Shown here in pieces: positions 1-5,363 of a stretch of 11,229 nucleotides of DNA. Source of the stretch: Anaerolineales bacterium (GTDB lineage: Bacteria; Chloroflexota; Anaerolineae; Anaerolineales; E44-bin32); the NCBI GenBank assembly GCA_023144145.1, contig JAGLGG010000113.1, forward strand, positions 1 to 11,229, written 5' to 3'. Made by a program: the position numbers and the translations under genes. Numbering within the stretch: position 1 is the stretch's first letter; every line of letters starts with the position of its first letter. Below the pieces are notes generated by a model. The model saw only the letters and a program-made list of their open reading frames with translations, had not been told where the DNA came from and searched no databases.

Positions 1-23
1 AATCATCGTTTTCCGCTGAGAAA

Positions 24-145
24 GGCCCTCGCCTGTGAGCAACGAAATTCTTTCGTTCTTTGAAAGACTTTAACCTTGAGCGCAGCAAAAGGCCTTCACC
101 TTGAGCGAAGCGAAATGCATCCGCTTCGGCTTAGAATGACAGCCC
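24..145. repeat. Degenerate short-repeat cluster (CCTTGAGCGAAGCGAA family)
   Basis: CCTTGAGCGCAGCAAAAGG at 74-92 is repeated as CCTTGAGCGAAGCGAAATGC at 99-118, a 25-base period. A more degraded relative, CCTGTGAGCAACGAAAT, lies near 33-49. The second copy is followed by CCGCTTCGGCTTAGAATGACAG (121-142), whose first half is partly complementary to GCGAAGCGAA, so the unit could form a hairpin. Similar dispersed intergenic elements ending in AGAATGACA are common in Chloroflexota genomes; that comparison is from memory and not searched. Confidence 0.45.
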
Positions 146-332
146 ATCGTATCCATCGTGACTAAACACTAGGTAATGTATCCTGATAGGGATGGTATAT
201 CCATCCTCATCGATTATCTTATACTAAGTGCACACGTTCTCATAGAGGATTGTAAATTCAGCACAACAGTTGCCCTAATACCAACTGCCTTATGGCTTTC
301 TAATTGTGCCCATCATCATATTCAGAATAACT

Positions 333-362
333 TTGATGTAGAATCGACTCAGTTTCAATATT
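333..362 (+). promoter_or_regulatory. Candidate promoter for the CBS-ACT gene
   Basis: TTGATG (333-338) and AATATT (357-362) are separated by 18 bases and each match the sigma-70 hexamers at 4 of 6 positions. Transcription would start about 20 bases before the ATG, just upstream of the strong ribosome binding site. The match is modest. Confidence 0.3.
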
Positions 363-372
363 AAGAGTTCCC

Positions 373-380
373 AAAGGAGA
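373..380 (+). promoter_or_regulatory. Ribosome binding site of the CBS-ACT gene
   Basis: AAAGGAGA lies six bases before the ATG at 387. This is the strongest plus-strand Shine-Dalgarno in the window and fixes the start. Confidence 0.8.
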
Positions 381-386
381 TGAAGG

Positions 387-1040
387 ATGTTAGTCGGAGA
401 ACGAATGACAGTACCGGTTATCACAATTGCTCCTGAAGTCCCTATTCAAGATGCACTTCAATTAATGAGAAAGAGTAAAATCCGCAGACTTCCGGTCGTT
501 GATAAGAACAACGCTCTAGTCGGATTGGTTTCCGAGAAAGATGTTCTTAATGCTTCCCCCTCGGATGCCACAAGTCTTAGTGTTTGGGAATTAAATTACC
601 TTCTTAGCAAAATTGAGACGGGAGATATTATGATCACCGATGTTATCATTGTTTCCCCAGATACCCCAATTGAAGAAGCTGCCCGCATAATGGCGGACAA
701 TAAGATCGGGAGTCTTCCTGTTATTGACGGAGCTGAGATCGTAGGAATTGTCACCGAGACTGATTTGTTTAAGACCTTTCTTGAGCTCCTTGGAGCTCGT
801 CAATCCGGTGTTCGACTGACAGCATTGGTTCCAGATGTACCTGGTGAGTTAGCTGCTCTCACAAGCGCTCTTCGAGATATTGGTGGGAACATTGTTGCTT
901 TAGGAACATTCCTCGGTGAATCAGAGCAAACCCGTACCATTACTATAAAAGTTGGAGGCATCGATCTTCCCACACTGAAATCGGCGGTTGAGCCTTTCGT
1001 AGAAAAAATAACTGATATTCGTGTGGTTGAGGCCTCTTGA
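387..1040 (+). CDS. CBS-CBS-ACT domain regulatory protein (AcuB-like architecture)
   Basis: This is a 217-residue cytosolic protein. Residues about 1-55 form a first CBS motif (MTVPVITIAPEVPIQDAL then RRLPVVDKNN and GLVSEKDVL). Residues about 80-138 form a second (TPIEEAARIMADNKIGSLPV and GIVTETDLF). Residues about 141-215 read as an ACT domain (VPGELAALTSALRDIGGNI). Paired CBS motifs form a Bateman module that binds adenine nucleotides, and ACT domains usually bind amino acids or other small ligands. The CBS2-ACT order matches AcuB-type proteins. Such proteins sense ligands and have no catalytic centre, so the controlled process cannot be read from the sequence. The start at 387 is set by AAAGGAGA six bases upstream. 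The next gene follows after 68 bases on the same strand and may be co-transcribed, though no functional link is evident. Confidence 0.85.
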   Translation: MLVGERMTVPVITIAPEVPIQDALQLMRKSKIRRLPVVDKNNALVGLVSEKDVLNASPSDATSLSVWELNYLLSKIETGDIMITDVIIVSPDTPIEEAARIMADNKIGSLPVIDGAEIVGIVTETDLFKTFLELLGARQSGVRLTALVPDVPGELAALTSALRDIGGNIVALGTFLGESEQTRTITIKVGGIDLPTLKSAVEPFVEKITDIRVVEAS

Positions 1041-1108
1041 TATAAGTTGCCTTAAATAATGTTCCATTCTACTTTCTAATCAAGCTGATCTGGAACACGA
1101 GATGCACT

Positions 1109-2134
1109 ATGAAATCAATGTTGAGTCGAAGAGAATTTCTAAAATTATCTGGTGCTGCCTCACTATTGATCGCCTTTCGTTCCACTCCGGATTCCAATTA
1201 TCCTGAGTTAATCGGACGAGTTACGAAGCGTGTACTATCCGTTTATTCAGAACCAACATTTAACGCTTCTGAAGTTTGCGTTCTCGATCGAGACGAACTT
1301 ATTTCTATTGACGAACGTGTAATCTCGGATGAGGGACCTCGGTACAACCCCCTATGGTACCAAACATGTGGTGGCTATGCGCATTCAGGCAATATCCAGA
1401 TCGTCCAGTGGCAACCTCAAAATCCATTCTACGGCCTTCCTCAAGAGGGCGCGCTCTTTCAAATTTCAGTACCTTATACAAGAACCTATGCCCAACCCAA
1501 CCCAGAATCAACGCCCTATTATCGCTTGTACTACCATTCAAACGCCTGGGTAATGAGGGTCGTCGAAGGCATAGATGGACGCATGTGGTATGGCCTGCTG
1601 GATGACGTTCTCGGTTTACGATATTTCGCTCGAGCAGAACACTTGAGGAAGGTTCAAGCCTCAGAACTTGCACCCATCTCCCCCGATGTACCCAGTCGAG
1701 AGAAGCGTATTGAAGTTTCGCTTGACCAACAAGAAATTCGCGCATTCGAATACAATCGATTGGTGTTACGTACAAGAATGTCGAGCGGCATTCCAGATCC
1801 CAAACCTCGATACAACGGGATTCCCACCATTACTCCAACGGGCAATTTCTATGTAAATCGGAAAATGCCACTCCGGCATATGGGAGATGCGAATCTGACA
1901 TCAGATTTGAACGCTTATGAGATTCCAGGGGTGCCCTGGGTGACGTATTTTCATTTCACCGGCGTTGCCTTCCATGGCACATATTGGCATTGTGATTTCG
2001 GACGACCTCGGAGCCATGGCTGCGTGAATATGCGTACGGAAGAAGCCCAGTGGATCTACCGCTGGACCATGCCAGTCGTCGCTCCAAATGAATATATCGG
2101 AACTGGCGTTGGCACCAAGGTCATCGTCAGATGA
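1109..2134 (+). CDS. Tat-exported L,D-transpeptidase (YkuD family) with SH3-like N-terminal region
   Basis: This is a 341-residue exported enzyme. The N-terminus has a textbook twin-arginine motif, S-R-R-E-F-L-K (6-12), followed by a short hydrophobic stretch (13-23), so it probably leaves the cytosol folded. Residues about 35-185 contain two beta-rich SH3-like segments (VLSVYSEPTFNASEV; RTYAQPNPES) that may bind cell wall. Residues about 199-341 are the YkuD catalytic domain. They include EVSLDQQEIRAFE at its start, H289 (FHG), and the signature S302-H303-G304-C305-V306-N307-M308 with C305 as predicted nucleophile. YkuD enzymes make 3-3 peptidoglycan crosslinks or attach proteins to the wall through an acyl-enzyme. 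No clear signal-peptidase site is visible, so it might stay anchored. The ATG at 1109 has only a weak upstream GAG; ATG 1118 is an in-frame alternative that also keeps the Tat motif. A perfect palindrome overlaps the stop codon. Confidence 0.88.
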   Translation: MKSMLSRREFLKLSGAASLLIAFRSTPDSNYPELIGRVTKRVLSVYSEPTFNASEVCVLDRDELISIDERVISDEGPRYNPLWYQTCGGYAHSGNIQIVQWQPQNPFYGLPQEGALFQISVPYTRTYAQPNPESTPYYRLYYHSNAWVMRVVEGIDGRMWYGLLDDVLGLRYFARAEHLRKVQASELAPISPDVPSREKRIEVSLDQQEIRAFEYNRLVLRTRMSSGIPDPKPRYNGIPTITPTGNFYVNRKMPLRHMGDANLTSDLNAYEIPGVPWVTYFHFTGVAFHGTYWHCDFGRPRSHGCVNMRTEEAQWIYRWTMPVVAPNEYIGTGVGTKVIVR

Positions 2135-2160
2135 CGCGTCATCTGACGCGTCGTCTGACG
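2125..2160. repeat. 24-bp perfect palindrome plus a third 12-bp repeat unit over the transpeptidase stop codon
   Basis: CGTCAGATGACG (2125-2136) is followed directly by its exact reverse complement CGTCATCTGACG (2137-2148). A near-direct repeat CGTCGTCTGACG (2149-2160) follows. The transpeptidase TGA (2132-2134) lies within the first arm. As RNA it would fold into a 12-bp stem with little loop. No T-run follows on either strand, so it is not a standard intrinsic terminator. Confidence 0.75.
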
Positions 2161-2329
2161 CCTAATCAATCCCCTCAACTCCCCACACCCTTGGTCACAA
2201 GCGCACTTGCCTGGAAGAACTTACTTCGAAATTTATTTCTAACTGATGGATGCCCAGGGCTAGTGCTTTGTTAAGGACAAAGATACCATTCATAAACCGG
2301 ATTACTACATCCTTGACAAATGCTTATGT

Positions 2330-2378
2330 TGTTCCGTTCTTTATCTATCCTGCCTAAAGAATCATGTTGGACGGAACA
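2330..2378. repeat. Bipartite inverted repeat / potential hairpin
   Basis: The outer arms TGTTCCGT (2330-2337) and ACGGAACA (2371-2378) are exact complements. The inner arms TTCTTTA (2337-2343) and TAAAGAA (2355-2361) are also exact complements, with T2337 shared between the two left arms. The left arm is otherwise continuous and the right arm carries an unpaired nine-base insert. There is no U-tract on either strand. Confidence 0.5.
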
Positions 2379-2382
2379 CTCG

Positions 2383-2427
2383 TAATAAAAACACCCCCAA
2401 GATTTATGGCCATCTGGGGGGGGTGTT
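2383..2427 (-). terminator. Intrinsic terminator of the ATPase-REC-REC gene
   Basis: On the minus strand AACACCCCC (2427-2419) pairs with GGGGGTGTT (2398-2390). An inner AGAT/ATCT pairing lies in the intervening segment. The stem is followed at once by a T-rich run, TTTTTATTA, counting the last stem Ts. On the plus strand nothing T-rich follows, so it serves the gene ending at 2480 and is about 50 bases past its stop. Confidence 0.8.
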
Positions 2428-2479
2428 CAATCAATCCTTACTTACAAATCAGATTGACCCTCGAGAGCTACCTTGCGTA

Positions 2480-3811
2480 TTAGGCTTGACCCGAAAAACG
2501 ATCCTTACGATCTTCCAAAATTTCTCGCAACTTGCCCGTCTCACTGTAACCAGAGGCACCTCGGCTCAATGCCGCCTTACCTTCTTCCTCGCTCATCACA
2601 TCGGCGAGTACAAAGATATCGATCTCACCCGACAGTTGTCGAAGGCTGCGCAACAGCCAGTAATCTCGTTCATGTGCCAATTGTGAGTTCACCAAAACAA
2701 GACTCGGTTCAATTCTCTCCGCCAGAGCAATCGCTTCTTCAGCCCCACGAGCTTCAGTAACTCGGTATCCTTGCGCCTGGATCATTAATATCATTGATTC
2801 TCTGGTTGTATCATTTGGTTCGATGACCAAAACTCGTGATGTGGGGCTTATTCCGGATGAGAGAATTGCGTCTATTGCTGATAGTAATCGTCCAGTTCCC
2901 TCTGGGCGGATCATGAATCCAACCGCACCCATGCGTAAACCCTCTTCAGGATCTGAGACTGAGGTGAGAAACAAGATCGGGATGTTGCGGGCATATGTGT
3001 CTTGCTTCAGCACCATGGCGACGTCGAAACCAGTTTGCTCACGTGTGACCAGATCCAAAAGCACTAGATCTGGTTGCTCGGTACGTGCTAGTGCGAGTAA
3101 ATTTGCGCCATCTGCAGCAGTAGTGATCCGATATCCTGCTTGCTCCAAATCCTGAGCCAATATATCACGAAGTCCTTCCTCTTCCGTCATGAGCAAGATT
3201 GTTTTCGTCGCTTCATCTTTATCGGAAATACGCGTTTCAACAGCCCTTCGAAGGGAGGAAAGATCTGCATCAGCTAAAAATGCAGCTCTTAGTGGGAGAG
3301 CAAAATTCAGTCGTATCCCATCATCAGGCATTTCTTCCACCCAGAAATGCCCTCCAAAACCTCTGATGATTTCCATACAGGTAGAAATCGAATACCCATC
3401 TCTACCGATTCTTGGCTGTTGGCCCTTTTTTTCGAGTACTGTGAGTATCTCATCGACTCCAAGACCCAATGCATCAGATCCTGAAGCCGCTACGTGAACA
3501 ATTGCCCATGGTCCTCCTTCAACCAATTCATCGGGCTCTCTATCATAAACCTCTTGAGCATGCCTCTCATCCCCCGCAGGGAGTAATTCCGCAGAAACAT
3601 TGATCTCTCCTTGTTCCATGAGGGAGATGCTTTCTGAAATTAAGCTTGATATTATCCTTGCCAATTCGTCCTGATGACCTTGAACTGCAGGGAGATGGGC
3701 AGGATATTCTGCAATAACAGCAACTGGTTTGCTGCCTGCAACACCAATGGATAGATTAATTGCACTCTCAATAGCGCGTGGTAGCTCCACGGCCGAGATT
3801 GTCTCAGTCAA
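2480..3811 (-). CDS. Degenerate kinase-type ATPase domain fused to receiver and pseudo-receiver
   Basis: This is a 443-residue cytosolic protein. Residues about 20-175 follow the histidine-kinase ATPase fold without a DHp/H-box domain: an N-box-like helix DELARIISSLISESI (48-62), a G1-like segment (105-120) and a G2-like segment GRDGYSISTCMEIIRGFGG (136-154). By alignment the Mg-binding Asn is E60 and the G1 Asp is A109, so kinase activity is doubtful, although G111, G136 and G139 remain. Residues about 203-318 are a receiver with phosphoacceptor D253 and T283; the usual Lys is R302 and the acidic pocket is weakened (T209/E210). Residues about 325-428 are a second receiver in which the phosphoacceptor is N375, so it should not be phosphorylated. 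The start is TTG at 3811: an in-frame TAA lies two codons upstream, AAGGGGAG is correctly placed, and the first internal Met is residue 65. It has its own terminator and is divergent from the phosphatase gene. The true function is unknown; signal integration or scaffolding is inference. Confidence 0.85.
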   Translation of the reverse strand: MTETISAVELPRAIESAINLSIGVAGSKPVAVIAEYPAHLPAVQGHQDELARIISSLISESISLMEQGEINVSAELLPAGDERHAQEVYDREPDELVEGGPWAIVHVAASGSDALGLGVDEILTVLEKKGQQPRIGRDGYSISTCMEIIRGFGGHFWVEEMPDDGIRLNFALPLRAAFLADADLSSLRRAVETRISDKDEATKTILLMTEEEGLRDILAQDLEQAGYRITTAADGANLLALARTEQPDLVLLDLVTREQTGFDVAMVLKQDTYARNIPILFLTSVSDPEEGLRMGAVGFMIRPEGTGRLLSAIDAILSSGISPTSRVLVIEPNDTTRESMILMIQAQGYRVTEARGAEEAIALAERIEPSLVLVNSQLAHERDYWLLRSLRQLSGEIDIFVLADVMSEEEGKAALSRGASGYSETGKLREILEDRKDRFSGQA

Positions 3812-3820
3812 GGGTTAACT

Positions 3821-3828
3821 CTCCCCTT
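3821..3828 (-). promoter_or_regulatory. Ribosome binding site deciding a TTG start
   Basis: AAGGGGAG on the minus strand lies nine bases before TTG 3811. With the in-frame stop two codons upstream of that TTG, it leaves no other plausible start near the domain boundary. Confidence 0.7.
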
Positions 3829-3838
3829 CTTAATCTTC

Positions 3839-3868
3839 ATTATCTGCGAATTTGGGCAGTTATATCAA
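3839..3868 (-). promoter_or_regulatory. Promoter of the ATPase-REC-REC gene
   Basis: On the minus strand TTGATA (3868-3863) and GATAAT (3844-3839) are separated by 18 bases, each matching the sigma-70 consensus at 5 of 6 positions. The predicted start near 3832 gives a leader of about 20 bases with the ribosome binding site inside it. Confidence 0.6.
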
Positions 3869-3927
3869 ATACTCTCAATTAACATAGCCCAAAGTCTCGT
3901 TGATAAAACTTACTATTACCTTACAAA

Positions 3928-3957
3928 TTGGACTCATACGTACCCTCATTGTACAAT
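3928..3957 (+). promoter_or_regulatory. Promoter of the phosphatase gene, predicting a leaderless mRNA
   Basis: TACAAT (3952-3957, 5 of 6 consensus positions) ends seven bases before the ATG at 3965. A weaker -35 element, TTGGAC (3928-3933), lies 18 bases upstream of it. The expected transcription start coincides with the start codon, and no Shine-Dalgarno precedes the ATG, which is consistent with leaderless translation. Confidence 0.5.
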
Positions 3958-3964
3958 CATTCTC

Positions 3965-4669
3965 ATGGAAGCTCGCATCAGTGTGGCGAAAATTGGTAAA
4001 TATGCCACCTCAGAGAGCGGAGATACTCTTGAACTCATTGAACGTCCAAATGGGGGCATTTCATTGGTCCTCGCAGACGGTCAGTGGTCTGGTAAATCTG
4101 CAAAAGCAATATCTAATGTCGTTACACGGAAAGCTTTGAGCCTGCTTGCAGACGGAGTACGAGATGGGGCTGCTGCACGCGCTGCTTCAGACTACCTTTA
4201 CACATATCGCTCTGGAAAGGTGCAAGCGACATTAAACATTTTATCAATTGACTTAATGAGCAAGACTCTGGTCATTACTCGGAATAATCCTGCTCCTGTT
4301 ATCATGGTTAGGGACGACTCAATTGAGTTGTTGGATCAACCATCGAAGCCTGTAGGGAGTAGGTTAGGCATACGCCCAAACATCCTCGAAATCCCTTTAG
4401 AACCTGGATTAATCTTCATAGCATACACAGACGGCCTTTTACACGCAGGCAACAAAGCTGGACAAGATCTAGATGTTGTGGGTTGTGTGTCTGAACTTCT
4501 TTCATCTGGAGAAATTGATCCGGTTGACTGGTCGGATTACTTGCTAGCCAAGGCACTTGAAATTGATCAAGGGAGACCAACGGACGATATTAGCATCATT
4601 GTAATGGCAATTCTAGCAAAAGGGAGTGGCTCAACTCGTCGGCTAACTGTACACATGCCCCTGGATTGA
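3965..4669 (+). CDS. Stand-alone PPM/SpoIIE-type protein phosphatase
   Basis: This is a 234-residue soluble protein consisting almost only of the SpoIIE (PPM-type) phosphatase core. Recognisable motifs are SGD with D20, LADGQWSGKSAKAIS with D38-G39, FIAYTDGLLHA with D156-G157, and the C-terminal PTDDISIIVM with D207/D208. These are the acidic residues that hold the two metal ions in this family. The family removes phosphate from Ser/Thr, often on STAS anti-anti-sigma partners. At this length, without PAS, GAF or membrane segments, it resembles RsbX-type single-domain enzymes more than RsbU or SpoIIE. No STAS or RsbW-like partner gene is visible here. ATG 3965 has no Shine-Dalgarno but sits exactly where a leaderless transcript would begin. 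Its stop overlaps the next ATG by one base (TGATG at 4667-4671), so the two proteins are probably made together. Confidence 0.87.
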   Translation: MEARISVAKIGKYATSESGDTLELIERPNGGISLVLADGQWSGKSAKAISNVVTRKALSLLADGVRDGAAARAASDYLYTYRSGKVQATLNILSIDLMSKTLVITRNNPAPVIMVRDDSIELLDQPSKPVGSRLGIRPNILEIPLEPGLIFIAYTDGLLHAGNKAGQDLDVVGCVSELLSSGEIDPVDWSDYLLAKALEIDQGRPTDDISIIVMAILAKGSGSTRRLTVHMPLD

Positions 4670-5040
4670 TGAAATCACTACAAGTTCCACAAGAAAGTGA
4701 TATTGGCATCCGCATTGCGATCGTCGGGCCTTGTGGTGCAGGCAAATCGATCTTGGCAGATGCACTGAGGGTAAATGGGTACGACGCCAGACAGATCGCC
4801 CAGGAACATTCCTTTTTCCCTGCGATGTGGGAGCAGATTACGAAACCCGACATTCTGATCTATCTGGACGTCTCGTATCAATCAGCAACAGTTCGAAAAC
4901 AATTAAATTGGTTGGAAAAGGAATTTGATGAGCAAATCCGGCGTCTTGCCCATGCTCGGAAAAATTGTGACATATATATTCATACCGATTCACTCACGCC
5001 CACTGAAGTCCTTTCGAAGGTCATCGAATACTTGAAATAG
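4669..5040 (+). CDS. Small P-loop NTPase, kinase-like fold
   Basis: This is a 123-residue protein if started at ATG 4669; TTG 4666 directly before it is possible but less likely. Residues 14-30 contain beta-strand GIRIAIVG and a clean Walker A, G20-P-C-G-A-G-K26-S27. KPDILIYLDVS (59-69) is a Walker-B-like strand of the kind found in nucleoside and shikimate kinases, and ATVRKQLNWLEKEFDEQIRRL (73-93) is a basic amphipathic helix resembling a lid. The C-terminal TPTEVLSKVIEYLK matches the last helix of small P-loop kinases. It is shorter than most nucleoside or adenylate kinases (roughly 180-220 residues), so it is a minimal member and the substrate is unknown. The one-base overlap with the phosphatase gene argues for a shared role, perhaps nucleotide-dependent control of the phosphatase, which is inference. 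Confidence 0.75.
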   Translation: MKSLQVPQESDIGIRIAIVGPCGAGKSILADALRVNGYDARQIAQEHSFFPAMWEQITKPDILIYLDVSYQSATVRKQLNWLEKEFDEQIRRLAHARKNCDIYIHTDSLTPTEVLSKVIEYLK

Positions 5041-5363
5041 ACTCTTCTCATGACCTATAATCGATTCCAAATCGAACAGGGCTGTTCCAAATGGACGTCA
5101 TGCGTCCGTAAGAGTGCCGTTTATCTGACATTTTCGAAATGGCAACACCAAAAAAACCAAGTGTACGGGCAGCGGCGATGTGCGGCAGCACGCGTTGCCC
5201 ATACTCCTTGTGCATAATATGAAGCGAAATACATTCCTGTACTCTTTAGACAGTCACAAATTGAAGTTACATGAATAATTAAGGCTTGCCCCCTATCATC
5301 AACCTGTAAATTTAATACTTCGAAACGTTCAAAGGTTTGTGCGATCGAAACCCTTCCGTCAGA
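5041..5363. other. Intergenic region with stacked hairpins and weak remnant frames
   Basis: No convincing gene is present. Clear dyads are GAACAG-GG-CTGTTC (5074-5087), GGACG-TCATG-CGTCC (5093-5107) and a compound stem at 5167-5200. The last pairs GGGCAGCG with CGTTGCCC (one G-U) around an inner GTGC-GGCA-GCAC hairpin. Two overlapping antisense frames of about 55 codons lie here: 5048-5215 on the minus strand, and on the plus strand from ATG 5050 to a TAA near 5214. Neither has a ribosome binding site. The minus-strand frame of the neighbouring REC-PAS gene also stays open past its stop down to 5121. Confidence 0.45.
5167..5200. repeat. GC-rich compound hairpin
   Basis: An 8-bp outer stem GGGCAGCG/CGTTGCCC with one G-U pair encloses a 4-bp inner hairpin GTGC-GGCA-GCAC. 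It lies between the converging P-loop gene and the four-gene minus operon. No T-run follows on either strand, so it could act as a transcript 3' end stabiliser or a transcription barrier rather than a classical terminator. Confidence 0.45.

Larger units (their letters stand above)
1..386. other. Gene-free left edge upstream of the CBS-ACT gene
   Basis: I see no convincing gene here. The only longer open frame (176-364, +) has no ribosome binding site and an unremarkable composition. The stretch contains a short-repeat cluster (about 24-145), a perfect 6-bp inverted repeat GGATGG-TATAT-CCATCC at 190-206, and a candidate promoter just before the CBS-ACT gene. An upstream gene may end left of the window. 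Confidence 0.5.
2135..2479. other. Dyad-rich convergent intergenic region
   Basis: No gene is supported in these 345 bases between two converging genes. Besides the palindrome and the terminator, there is a 6-bp hairpin CTTTGT-TAAGG-ACAAAG (2266-2282) and a bipartite inverted repeat at 2330-2378. In the latter, TGTTCCGT pairs with ACGGAACA outside, and TTCTTTA pairs with TAAAGAA inside, with a 9-base bulge. A perfect TTGACA at 2313-2318 has no acceptable -10 partner. Confidence 0.55.

Noticed and set aside
176..364. 62-codon plus-strand open frame before the CBS-ACT gene
   Set aside because: No ribosome binding site, no recognisable motif, and it ends just before a strong promoter/ribosome-binding-site region. 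The candidate promoter of the CBS-ACT gene lies inside it.
591..803. 70-codon minus-strand open frame inside the CBS-ACT gene
   Set aside because: It is antisense to the second CBS motif and has no ribosome binding site or motif.
1305..1775. 156-codon minus-strand open frame inside the L,D-transpeptidase gene
   Set aside because: It lies wholly antisense to a gene with clear Tat and YkuD motifs. Its translation is Arg/His-rich and without domain pattern, typical of a shadow frame.
2313..2343. Perfect TTGACA as a promoter
   Set aside because: At spacings of 15-19 bases no hexamer resembles TATAAT, and no gene follows on that strand within range.
2823..3497. Plus-strand open frames opposite the ATPase-REC-REC gene
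   Set aside because: They are antisense to two recognisable receiver domains and have low-complexity Ser/Arg-rich translations. They carry no start signals.
5074..5107. Hairpins GAACAG-GG-CTGTTC and GGACG-TCATG-CGTCC as a terminator of the P-loop gene
   Set aside because: Stems are short and no T-run follows on the plus strand. I kept them only as structure.
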